Positions 15,216 to 23,187 of a DNA stretch of 64,000 nucleotides are shown here, in pieces (position 1 is the stretch's first letter; each line of letters starts with the position of its first letter). Location of the stretch: contig NZ_CP102664.1 of the NCBI RefSeq assembly GCF_026427355.1, forward strand, positions 310,001 to 374,000, in the 5' to 3' direction. Under the pieces are notes generated by a model, which saw only the letters and a list, made by a program, of their open reading frames with translations, had not been told where the DNA came from and did not search any database. Made by a program: the position numbers and the translations under genes. The stretch is from Sphingobium sp. JS3065 (GTDB lineage Bacteria > Pseudomonadota > Alphaproteobacteria > Sphingomonadales > Sphingomonadaceae).

Positions 15216-15533
15216 ATGGTTTTCAAAAAGGTCAGAGATCGCGCCGGCGAATATTCGATTGACTGGTCGAAAGTCGAGGAAGGGGAAGACGTGATCCCAT
15301 CCTCGATCCAGTTCATTCCGTTCCACGCGGGTGATGCCAGGGTGATGAGTATCCCTGCGGAAGAGGTCATGTATTGCGCGACTGGCGCGGACGACAGACT
15401 CACCTATGGTCTTATAGCTTTGCGGATCGGGCAGCAGTCCGTGCATCATGCGATGTCTGCCAATCTGATGCGGCAGCTTGCGGTGAATCTTATCAAGACT
15501 GCCGAGATGATCGACGCCGGGGTACGTAACTGA
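15216..15533 (+). CDS. Hypothetical protein
   Basis: 105 aa from ATG 15216; a GTG at 15210 overlapping the clamp stop (GTGA) is an alternative start. The N-terminus is charged (FKKVRDRAGEYSIDWSKVEEGED), with an Ile/Met core and C-terminal helix LMRQLAVNLIKTAEMIDAG. No family recognised. Its stop overlaps the next ATG by one base (TGATG). Confidence 0.55.
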   Translation: MVFKKVRDRAGEYSIDWSKVEEGEDVIPSSIQFIPFHAGDARVMSIPAEEVMYCATGADDRLTYGLIALRIGQQSVHHAMSANLMRQLAVNLIKTAEMIDAGVRN

Positions 15534-15739
15534 TGGGCGTCGCCGGCTCCTTCGAACCCGCCGACGGGCCTGCCTTGCTGCCCGCCAGCGAGTTGTATCG
15601 GCGCGCGCGGAAGGTCGAGGAGCTGGCGCGCATCGTGATGGACTGCACCGGCGCCGGGGCGCGGTGCCGGGATGTGGCGCGGGCGACGCGCATCATGGCC
15701 GAGATCGGGGCGATCGCCGGGCCGGGGGAACAGGAATGA
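15533..15739 (+). CDS. Hypothetical protein
   Basis: 68 aa; the start overlaps the upstream stop (TGATG) and the end overlaps the downstream methyltransferase ATG (ATGA). Mostly alpha-helical with two cysteines (MDCTGAGARC). Small coupled early gene of unknown role. Confidence 0.5.
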   Translation: MGVAGSFEPADGPALLPASELYRRARKVEELARIVMDCTGAGARCRDVARATRIMAEIGAIAGPGEQE

Positions 15740-17088
15740 CGGTCAGGCTGCTGACGGGCGATGCGCTGCAGGTTCTTCGCGGGCTTCCCGCCGATAGCGT
15801 GGACTGCTGCGTCACGTCGCCGCCTTATTGGGGGCTGCGCGACTATGATGTCGAGGGACAGATCGGCATGGAGCCGACGCTGGGCGAGCATCTGGCGGTG
15901 ATGGTCGAAATATTCGAGGAGGTCCGGCGCGTTCTCAAGCCGACGGGAACCTGCTGGGTCAATTATGGCGATTGCTATGCGACCGCGCCCAATGGGCGCA
16001 GCGCGGCGGATACCAAGGCGGCGGGCAATGACGACCGGACATTCCGGGACAAGCCTTTCAGCACGGTCGGGCCGGTCTATGAAGCGGTGCACGGCAAAGG
16101 CGGCTATCGCGGCGACAGCAAGCGGCCGAATATGGCAGCGCCCCAAGGGCGAATTGCTGCTGGCGGATACCTCAAGCCCAAGGATTTGTGCATGCTGCCG
16201 AACCGGCTCGCCATCGCGCTGCAGGACGCGGGATGGTGGGTGCGGTCGGAAATCGTGTGGGGCAAGCCCAACGCGATGCCGGACAGCAGCGGCAATTATC
16301 GGCCATCGGTCTCGCATGAGAAAATCTTCCTTCTCACAAAATCCGGCGACGGCGATGTCTGGCGTGCCCGCGATAGCGGCGAAATCAGCTTCGCGCCCGA
16401 CCTTTCGGAACGTTGTCCGCTGATCACGAAGCCGCAGCAGCTCGGCCCGCGATGGGTGCGCCTTGGGGCATATTTCGATGCCGATGCCGTGATGCTTGCC
16501 CGCACGACGGCGAGCGATGGAAAGCAGCCGGATGGATGGGACACCGGTCCCGGCGGGCATGGCGCCTTTCATCGCGGCGGGCGCGAGAAGGGCAAGCGGA
16601 AACAGGATTTGACTGCGTCGAGTGCTAATCGGGCAGGTGGCAGCAGCGGTCGGCGGATGAATGGTTTCAATGCAAGGTGGGATTCGATGGAGGCTGATGG
16701 CCGCGTTAGATCAGGCCGTTTGCTGCGCAACTTCGAAAGCGACGTCGCGGAGATGGTGCCGCCTGACGTCATGGCCTGGGAGATCGCCATACAGGGCTTT
16801 TCCGGCGCGCATTTCGCGACCTTTCCGCCGGCGCTGGTGGTGCCCTGCGTCCTTGCGGGCTGCCCTGCAGGCGGCATGGTGCTCGATCCCTTTGGCGGCG
16901 CGGGCACGACGGGGATGGTTGCCGAACGGCTCGGCCGCGACGCCATCCTGATCGAACTCAATCACGATTATGCGCGGATCGCGCAGGACCGGCTGCGCGC
17001 CGCCATGGTGCGCGTCGAAAGCGAACTGGCGCCGGTCCACAAGGCCGTGGGCGACATGGTCGACATCATGAGGGGAGAGGCGGCGTGA
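15736..17088 (+). CDS. Site-specific N4/N6 amino-methyltransferase (SPPY type)
   Basis: 450 aa. Motif IV TSPPYWGLRDY lies at the N-terminus (Ser28-Tyr31) and motif I VLDPFGGAGTTGMVAERLG near residue 384, the order of beta-class amino-methyltransferases, with a target-recognition region between them. SPPY is most common in N4-cytosine enzymes but also occurs in N6-adenine ones, so the base is undecided. It has no restriction partner nearby and therefore probably protects phage DNA. It starts inside the previous stop and overlaps the next gene by four bases (GTGA). Confidence 0.9.
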   Translation: MTVRLLTGDALQVLRGLPADSVDCCVTSPPYWGLRDYDVEGQIGMEPTLGEHLAVMVEIFEEVRRVLKPTGTCWVNYGDCYATAPNGRSAADTKAAGNDDRTFRDKPFSTVGPVYEAVHGKGGYRGDSKRPNMAAPQGRIAAGGYLKPKDLCMLPNRLAIALQDAGWWVRSEIVWGKPNAMPDSSGNYRPSVSHEKIFLLTKSGDGDVWRARDSGEISFAPDLSERCPLITKPQQLGPRWVRLGAYFDADAVMLARTTASDGKQPDGWDTGPGGHGAFHRGGREKGKRKQDLTASSANRAGGSSGRRMNGFNARWDSMEADGRVRSGRLLRNFESDVAEMVPPDVMAWEIAIQGFSGAHFATFPPALVVPCVLAGCPAGGMVLDPFGGAGTTGMVAERLGRDAILIELNHDYARIAQDRLRAAMVRVESELAPVHKAVGDMVDIMRGEAA

Positions 17089-17522
17089 TCGGAGAGACGA
17101 ACGGTCCATGGGTGACGCGTTGGGGCGCTGATCCGGACAGTTGGAACATTCATGATCCGGAAGATGATGAGGACAGCGACGGCAGCAACATGCCGGGACG
17201 TACCATGGTTCGCGAGGCCGTGGCGTTTTGGGCGGCGGCGCAGCCGGTGCAGCCCACGGCGGAGGTCGTCGCGTCCGTGTTCAATCTTCCCTTGCATCTG
17301 GCTGAGGATGCGATGGGGGAGGAAAGCATTGCCGACGTGCCAGATGCAATTCAGGTTCTCACCGGGCTGCGCCATGCTGACTACACGGTAGGGGAGGTGG
17401 CGGCGGTCTTGTTGATGCCGCCCGGCGACGTGGTGGCGGCTGTAGATCGCCATCCATGGATGTTTCTGACGGGCGACCGCGCCGACATCGCGGCCATGCT
17501 GATCGAGCATGATGGGGAATAG
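17085..17522 (+). CDS. Hypothetical protein with paired helical (winged-helix-like) segments
   Basis: 145 aa from GTG 17085 (GTGA overlap). The first 35 residues are acidic and disordered (DPEDDEDSDG). Two similar helical blocks follow: AEVVASVFNLPLHLAEDAM and GEVAAVLLMPPGDVVAAVD, each with the spacing of a small DNA-binding helix-turn-helix. This suggests a duplicated motif; no family recognised. A GGCCGTC-N5-GACGGCC hairpin follows the gene (17525-17543). Confidence 0.52.
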   Translation: MIGETNGPWVTRWGADPDSWNIHDPEDDEDSDGSNMPGRTMVREAVAFWAAAQPVQPTAEVVASVFNLPLHLAEDAMGEESIADVPDAIQVLTGLRHADYTVGEVAAVLLMPPGDVVAAVDRHPWMFLTGDRADIAAMLIEHDGE

Positions 17523-17587
17523 CGGGCCGTCGGCCTGACGGCCGCGACTTGTCGAAATGTCGTTTGTTTGCCTGATTTTCGGGGTGG

Positions 17588-18157
17588 GTGTTCGTGTCCT
17601 TCGGTGACGATCTTTTCGGTTTTCAGGCGATGCGAAGCGCGGCGGTCATCAGTCCGTGCGGCACCTGGCGCTATGAATTGCGGCGGATTTGGGATGATCG
17701 GTGCCCGCTCCTCGTCGTTTGCATGCTGAATCCATCGACAGCGGACCATCGGATCAATGATCCGACGATCCTCGCCCTGATCCACTTCGCGAAGCTGTGG
17801 GGCTTTGGCGGTCTGTTGGTCGTCAACCTCTTCGCCTTCCGGAGCAGTTGCCCCGCGGAGATGATGGCGCGGGCGGACGCATTTGGCCCGGAAAATGGCC
17901 GATATATCCTGTCAGCGATGCAATATGCTGCAGCCCATGGCGGGCAGTTGCTCGTAGCGTGGGGCAATGGTGGCGATCATGATGATCGGGCGGAATGGTT
18001 CTGCGCCCGCGCGCTGCGGCAATACCAACTCACCCTGATCTGCCTCGGCACTACCAATAGATGGAAGCCGAAGCATCCCATGGCGCGGGGCGCGCATCGG
18101 ATCCCGCGTGACCAGCAGCCTATCATCTACCGCCGTCCTGTCGGGATCGACGAATGA
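17588..18157 (+). CDS. DUF1643 domain-containing protein
   Basis: 189 aa from GTG 17588; ATG 17630 would give the usual family start (MRSAAVISPCGTWRYEL). The family blocks LLVVCMLNPSTADHRINDPTI, GGLLVVNLFAFRS, VAWGNGGD and RWKPKHPMARGAHRIP are all present. DUF1643 proteins are common in phages and plasmids; the chemistry is unknown. Four-base overlap with the primase-helicase gene. Confidence 0.87.
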   Translation: MFVSFGDDLFGFQAMRSAAVISPCGTWRYELRRIWDDRCPLLVVCMLNPSTADHRINDPTILALIHFAKLWGFGGLLVVNLFAFRSSCPAEMMARADAFGPENGRYILSAMQYAAAHGGQLLVAWGNGGDHDDRAEWFCARALRQYQLTLICLGTTNRWKPKHPMARGAHRIPRDQQPIIYRRPVGIDE

Positions 18158-21100
18158 GCCTGTCGCCGCAATTTCTTGACCAGCTTCGCGACCGGACGAC
18201 GCTGTCCGCGCTGATCGGCGGGTCGCTCAAGCTGGAAAAGGCCGGGCGCGAGTTCAAGGCCTGCTGCCCGTTCCATGGGGAAAAGACGCCCAGCTTCACG
18301 ATCAACGATGAAAAGGGATTCTATCACTGCTTCGGATGCGGCGCGCATGGCGACGCCATTCGCTGGCTGATCGACCATCGCGGCCTGGGCTTCATCGATG
18401 CGGTCAAGGAACTGGCGGACAAGGCGGGCCTGGACGTGCCGGCACCGACGCCGGAGGTCGCGCAGCGACAGGAGCGGGCAGCCAGCGCCAGCGATGTGCT
18501 GGGCTCGGCGGCGCGTTGGTACGCCGAACAGCTCGGCCGGTCGCCGGCGATCCGGCAATGGCTGATCGACCGGGGCGTGACGCTGGCCCAGGCGGAGGCG
18601 TTCGGCCTTGGCCTGTCATCCTTCCGCACATCGGTCACGGCCTGCGGCGCTCCGATCGACGCGCTGCTGGCGGTGGGCTTGCTGCGCGAGGAGCAGGGGC
18701 AGGCGGCGGGCCTGTACCGCGACAGTTTCCGCGGGCGGCTGATGGTGCCGATTCACGATGCGCGCGGGCGCGTCGTCGGCTTCGGCGCGCGGGCGCTGCC
18801 GAATCGCGATGGCGAAACGCCCGAACCCAAATATCTGAACAGCGCCGACAGCGAGACCTTCGACAAGGGGCGGCTGCTGTTCAACCATCACCGCGCCGCG
18901 CCGGCCGCGCGCATGGCGCGCCGTCTGGTGATCGTCGAGGGCTATTTCGACGTGATCGCCATGGACCGGGCGGAGATAGCTGAATGCGTCGCGCCGATGG
19001 GCACGGCGCTGACAGAGGCGCAGCTCGAACGCGCCTGGCGCATCCATCACCGGCCGGTGCTGCTGTTCGATGGCGATGCCGCCGGCCGAAAGGCGGCGCA
19101 CAAGGCCTGCGAACGCGCACTGCCGCTGGTGGGCTGGGGCCGCGAACTGACGGTCGCGCTGTTGCCGGCGGGGCAGGATCCGGACGATCTGGAGCGCGAA
19201 GGCGGGCGCGCTGCGATCGAGGCGGTGCTCGACGCTGCCCGGCCCATGTTCGAATATCTGTGGGACGTCGAGCTGGCGGCGGCTGACACGTCGACGCCGG
19301 AGGGCCGCAGCGCGCTGCGCCGTCGGCTCGGGCTGCTGGCGGGCGGCATCCAGGACGAAGAGACGCGCGCCCAATATCGCGTGGAATGGGATGCCCGCTA
19401 CGCGCAGGCCTTCCCCCCGCCGCCCCCGGGGTTGTCGGAAGAAGACATGCTTCCGATTGGAACCGTGGCGGCCAATCTTTCGGCGTTGGGGGAAGGGGAG
19501 CGATCGGCGCTCATCCGCGTGTCGGAGGCGTGGATGGAGCGCGAGGTCGGCCGCATGACCGGCCCGACCCCGGCGGAGGTCTGCCGCTTCGCATGGAGCA
19601 TCGGGCGGCGTGTCGGCGCGGGCCTGATCGACTTTTTCGCGGGACAGAATGCCCTGACGCGGGTGCGTGAAAACTGCCCGGACGCGAAGGCCGAGGACAT
19701 CAGCGCGGCGTGGGACGCGGGGGATCGCAAGGGCTTCGATCTGGCGCCGATGCTGCTCGACCTGCGCTGCTCCGGGTTCGAGCGGACCGATCTTGGCAAT
19801 GCGGAGCGGTTCGAGGCGCGCTTCGGGCGCGACTATCTGTACACGACGGCCAAGGGCTGGCTGGGGTGGGACGGGCGCCGCTATCAGGTGCTCAACCAGG
19901 AAAAGGACGTGACCCCGGCGGAGGTGCAGGCGGCGGTCTTCGAAACGGTGCGCGGTATCCAGCGCGAGGCCGCCTTCATCCGCGACAGCGGCGTGCGGCG
20001 TCCGGACATCCTCGACGGGCTGGAAGAGACGGCTTCCAAGATCGACCAGTTGCAATGGAACCTCTGGCAGCAGCAGGGGCGGCCCGATCATGGCCGCGAC
20101 ATGATCGTCGACATCAAGAATAAGGGGCCGGTCCTGCTGTCCGACCTGATCGGGCGATGGGGTCGGGCTTCGGAGGCGTCGGGGCGGCTCGGCTGCATCG
20201 CCAATCTCGCCAAGCGATGGCTGACGGTCGAGATCACGTCGTTCGACACCAATCCGATGATCTTCAACTGTCGCAACGGCACGCTGCATTTCCTGCGCGC
20301 GGACGACGAAGGGCCGGCGCGGGTCGAGCTGCGCCCGCATGATCGCGCCGACCTGCTGACGAAGATGGCGGCCTGCGACTATGATCCGGACGCGCCCGCG
20401 CCGGAATGGCAGAAGCTGGTCCGCTGGGCGCAGCCGAACAAGGATCGGCGCCGCTATCTACGCCAGTGGGGCGGCTATAACCTGACCGGCGATATGGGGG
20501 AGCAGATTTTCCATATCTGGTGGGGCCCGACGGCCGCGAACGGCAAGTCGACCGTCGGCAACGCGATGCGCGAGGCCGCCGGGGATTATGGCGACATCAC
20601 CAATGTCGAGACCTTTCTCGACGAAGGGCAGAAGAAGCGCGGCGACCAGGCGACGCCCGACATCGTGCGCCTGCCGGGCGTCCGCTTCCTCACCTCCGGC
20701 GAACCGGCCAAGGGGGCGAAGATCAACGAGCCGTTGATCAACAGCGTCACGGGCGGCGATCCGATGCTGGCGCGCGACAATTTCCGCTCCTTCTTCCGGT
20801 TCACGCCGTCCTTCAAATGGACGCTCTGGTGCAACGCCAAGCCCGACATTCCGCAGGGGACTGAGGGCATATGGCGGCGCGTCAAGGTGCTGCTGTGGGA
20901 GTCGCATCTGGAGGAGCATCAGAAGGATCGGGATTTACCCAATCGGCTCAAGAAGGAATATCCCGGCATCCTTGCCTGGATGGTGCGCGGACTGATCGAC
21001 TGGATGGAGAACGGCTTCGTGGAGCCGGAGGACGTCAAGCTCCAGTCCGAAGCCTATCGCGATGACAGCGACCCGCTGGCCAGCTTCCTGCGCATGTGCA

Positions 21101-21405
21101 CGGTCGAGGACCATGCGGGGCGGGTGCAGTCGTCCCACCTCTATGAGGTCTTCTGCGCATGGGCGAAGGCCGCTGGCGAGGCGGAGTGGAAGCAGAAGGG
21201 CTTCACCCGCGCGATGAAGGATCGTGGGTTCACCAACAAACAGTCGAACGGCATCCACTGGCTGGGGCTGAAACTGGTCAAGCAGAAGCATGATTTCGTC
21301 GACGACAAGGGCGAGGTCGTCACCTTCCGCGACGACGGTCCTTCGACCGATGCGGACGCGGGGCGACCGCCTCCCGATGACGATGACAATTTCGTGCCCT
21401 TCTGA
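18154..21405 (+). CDS. Fused DnaG-type primase and D5/P4-type helicase
   Basis: 1083 aa. N-terminal CHC2 zinc finger (Cys38, His41, Cys59, Cys62) with the DnaG context ACCPFHGEKTPSFTI...FYHCFGCGAHGD. A DnaG core with toprim acidic residues follows (VEGYFDVIAM near residue 260; LLFDGDAAGRKAA near 303), then a D5-like linker. An SF3-type ATPase is present with Walker A IWWGPTAANGKSTVG near residue 790 and a downstream VRFLTSGEPAKG motif. A C-terminal winged helix is likely. One polypeptide could unwind and prime phage DNA. It is the last long gene before the repeat-rich segment. Confidence 0.93.
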   Translation: MSLSPQFLDQLRDRTTLSALIGGSLKLEKAGREFKACCPFHGEKTPSFTINDEKGFYHCFGCGAHGDAIRWLIDHRGLGFIDAVKELADKAGLDVPAPTPEVAQRQERAASASDVLGSAARWYAEQLGRSPAIRQWLIDRGVTLAQAEAFGLGLSSFRTSVTACGAPIDALLAVGLLREEQGQAAGLYRDSFRGRLMVPIHDARGRVVGFGARALPNRDGETPEPKYLNSADSETFDKGRLLFNHHRAAPAARMARRLVIVEGYFDVIAMDRAEIAECVAPMGTALTEAQLERAWRIHHRPVLLFDGDAAGRKAAHKACERALPLVGWGRELTVALLPAGQDPDDLEREGGRAAIEAVLDAARPMFEYLWDVELAAADTSTPEGRSALRRRLGLLAGGIQDEETRAQYRVEWDARYAQAFPPPPPGLSEEDMLPIGTVAANLSALGEGERSALIRVSEAWMEREVGRMTGPTPAEVCRFAWSIGRRVGAGLIDFFAGQNALTRVRENCPDAKAEDISAAWDAGDRKGFDLAPMLLDLRCSGFERTDLGNAERFEARFGRDYLYTTAKGWLGWDGRRYQVLNQEKDVTPAEVQAAVFETVRGIQREAAFIRDSGVRRPDILDGLEETASKIDQLQWNLWQQQGRPDHGRDMIVDIKNKGPVLLSDLIGRWGRASEASGRLGCIANLAKRWLTVEITSFDTNPMIFNCRNGTLHFLRADDEGPARVELRPHDRADLLTKMAACDYDPDAPAPEWQKLVRWAQPNKDRRRYLRQWGGYNLTGDMGEQIFHIWWGPTAANGKSTVGNAMREAAGDYGDITNVETFLDEGQKKRGDQATPDIVRLPGVRFLTSGEPAKGAKINEPLINSVTGGDPMLARDNFRSFFRFTPSFKWTLWCNAKPDIPQGTEGIWRRVKVLLWESHLEEHQKDRDLPNRLKKEYPGILAWMVRGLIDWMENGFVEPEDVKLQSEAYRDDSDPLASFLRMCTVEDHAGRVQSSHLYEVFCAWAKAAGEAEWKQKGFTRAMKDRGFTNKQSNGIHWLGLKLVKQKHDFVDDKGEVVTFRDDGPSTDADAGRPPPDDDDNFVPF

Positions 21406-21424
21406 CCGGAGAGCGAAGGTTGAC

Positions 21425-21594
21425 GATGCTTCCATTTGGAAGGGTGGCGGAAGCATCGCCGGAAGGCAGAAAGGGCGGAGTCGTGCGGGTTTGGAAGGAT
21501 TGGAAGGATTGACGAAACGGCACCGCGCACATGCGCGTGCGTGCGCAGGCATGTGCGAAAGAAGAATATCAATAACCCTTCCAATCCTTCCAAA
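21425..21594. repeat. Dense nested inverted repeats downstream of primase-helicase (possible origin)
   Basis: Three palindromic units in 170 bp. (1) GATGCTTCC (21425-21433) pairs with GGAAGCATC (21449-21457), overlapping CTTCCATTTGGAAG (21429-21442). (2) An 18-bp arm TTTGGAAGGATTGGAAGG (21490-21507) has a perfect inverted copy at 21577-21594. (3) Inside that loop, CGCACATGC (21526-21534) pairs with GCATGTGCG (21549-21557). The TGGAAGG heptamer recurs here and as far as 21690. The strong structure next to a primase-helicase suggests a replication origin or a regulatory RNA. No coding frame explains it. Confidence 0.6.
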
Positions 21595-21702
21595 TGATCG
21601 AATGAGGATAGAAGAAATGGGAAATAACAAAGGCTTGGCAAAGGAAGGATGGGGCGTCGCACGCTTCCTCCTTCCTTCCACCGCTGGAAGGGAGCGCGGC
21701 GC

Positions 21703-22383
21703 ATGGTGACGGTCATTCGTTCGGGCTCTCTGCCCAAACATAGGGCCACGCGGGAACAGGGCGTCGCGCCTATGGCCCGCCCCTGGGAACGCACCGGTTC
21801 GGTCGATGTCGAGCAACTGGCGATATGGGCCTATCGGGACCAGAAGGTGGACAGGTTCGCCACTACGGGCCTGCACGCGATCGAGATAGAGGCGTCGGGG
21901 ATGGAGGCCGGAGGGCGCTCTGCCGATGGATGCGCGGCGATTGCCGATATCAACCACATGGGATGCCGGATCGACTATTCGGGCCGCATGGTGAAGGACA
22001 GCGTGCATCGTGCCGCCGAGATCGTGGCGTCGGTGCTGGCCGACATCGATCATGGTCGCCTCGTCGCCTTCCATGCGCGCCTTGGCGGTCGACCCGACGG
22101 GTGGGAGGAGCCGACGCACTGGTATCGGGCGACGGTATGGGTGAAGCCCTGGCGGGAAGCGCAGACGGAGCGCACGGGCCGGGGCACCTCGCCCACCTTT
22201 TGCAGTGTGATCCCGACGATCACCCGCGAGGAACTGGCACGGCGTCGACTGACCTATCTCAACTGGTGGGCCGCGCTCGATCAACTGGCGTGGAGGCTGT
22301 CGATGCGGTCGATGGGCTTCACCGTGCGCCGCCCCTCGGCCCCGCAGGCGCCGTGGGAAGTCGAAGGCGAGGGGGATGCCTGA
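21703..22383 (+). CDS. Hypothetical protein
   Basis: 226 aa; ATG 21703 with GGAAGGGAG upstream. HWYRATVWVKPWRE and LARRRLTYLNWWAALDQLAWRLS give a tryptophan-rich C-terminal half typical of small phage proteins between the replication and packaging modules. No motif ties it to a known family. The stop overlaps a possible 51-codon frame. Confidence 0.65.
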   Translation: MVTVIRSGSLPKHRATREQGVAPMARPWERTGSVDVEQLAIWAYRDQKVDRFATTGLHAIEIEASGMEAGGRSADGCAAIADINHMGCRIDYSGRMVKDSVHRAAEIVASVLADIDHGRLVAFHARLGGRPDGWEEPTHWYRATVWVKPWREAQTERTGRGTSPTFCSVIPTITREELARRRLTYLNWWAALDQLAWRLSMRSMGFTVRRPSAPQAPWEVEGEGDA

Positions 22384-22538
22384 TGCAATCGGTTCGCAAC
22401 CCTCCGATTTCGATTGACCGCGGCCTGACCCCCTCGACCCCCACCCCCTTGGGTCCTCCCGGCCGATTCGCCGCGATTGCGGTGCGGCAGCGCAGTCGGC
22501 GCGGGGAGCAGAAATGGCGGAAATGCTTGGGTTTTTGA
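22383..22538 (+). CDS. Possible small protein
   Basis: 51 codons starting in a TGATG overlap with the previous stop. Pro/Thr-rich, then a basic tail (RQRSRRGEQKWRKCLGF). The overlap is the only support for coding; it may be leader sequence for the packaging operon. Confidence 0.28.
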   Translation: MQSVRNPPISIDRGLTPSTPTPLGPPGRFAAIAVRQRSRRGEQKWRKCLGF

Positions 22539-22581
22539 TTGGTGTTTTGGACTGAACGAAAGAAAATTGCGCGACTAGGGC

Positions 22582-23187
22582 ATGGGCATGGCTGAGCAAC
22601 CGCAGGAACTGATCGTCAATCTGGAAGAGTTCGCTGACCTGTGCGGCGTGACGGGCGAGACGATGCGCGCGCACCTGAAGGTCGTTGAAGGCGAGCCGGC
22701 ATGGTTGCTGGAGCGGGGCGACCGTGGGCGCGGATACAAGATCGAAGCGCGCGGGGGCGTGGCGTGGTGGCGGGCCAAGCGGGATGAAGAGGAACAGCAG
22801 AGTGCTGAGCGGCGTGCCCAGCTCGCGCAATTGCGCCTCGACCTGGTTGGCGATCAGATCGAACAGCCGGCGCAGCTTGGCATGTCGGGCAAGCAGCGGC
22901 GCGAGGAGTACGCTGCCGGCGAAGCCGCGCTCAAATATCGCAAGATGATGGGCGATCTCATCGACCGAAACGAAATGGTTCATGAGTTGTCATCGGCAGC
23001 AGCGACCCTTCGCCGTCGCCTGCTGCAAGTCCCCGGCGAATTCGCGATACGGGAAGGACTGTCTCCGCAGAGCGTCACACCTCTGGAGGGCATGTTGGGG
23101 CGCGCCGTCGATGATTTTCTACGCGCCATTGCCGAAGGAACGAAGATCGAGATAATTGCAGCAGGGGATTCCGAAGCCGATGCTTGA
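22582..23187 (+). CDS. Terminase small subunit (Nu1-like, DUF1441)
   Basis: 201 aa. The N-terminal winged-helix/MerR-like segment (NLEEFADLCGVTGETMRAHLKVVEGEPAWLLERG) recognises the packaging site in this family. A helical middle (EEEQQSAERRAQLAQLRLDLVGDQIE) and the DUF1441-type C-terminus (RRRLLQVPGEFAIREGLSPQSVTPLEGMLGRAV) follow. ATG 22588 is an alternative start. It overlaps the large subunit gene by eight bases, the usual pairing. Confidence 0.85.
   Translation: MGMAEQPQELIVNLEEFADLCGVTGETMRAHLKVVEGEPAWLLERGDRGRGYKIEARGGVAWWRAKRDEEEQQSAERRAQLAQLRLDLVGDQIEQPAQLGMSGKQRREEYAAGEAALKYRKMMGDLIDRNEMVHELSSAAATLRRRLLQVPGEFAIREGLSPQSVTPLEGMLGRAVDDFLRAIAEGTKIEIIAAGDSEADA

Noticed and set aside
17525..17543. 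GGCCGTC-N5-GACGGCC hairpin as a terminator
   Set aside because: No T-tract follows; could be structural only.
18616..20340. 574-codon frame antisense to the primase-helicase
   Set aside because: Antisense shadow of a long GC-rich gene; amino-acid composition (Arg/His/Pro-rich) is non-protein-like.
21825..22538. Long frame on the plus strand overlapping 21703-22383
   Set aside because: It is an overlapping frame of the 226-aa gene; only the last 51 codons (22383-22538) start in a coupled position and are listed at low confidence.
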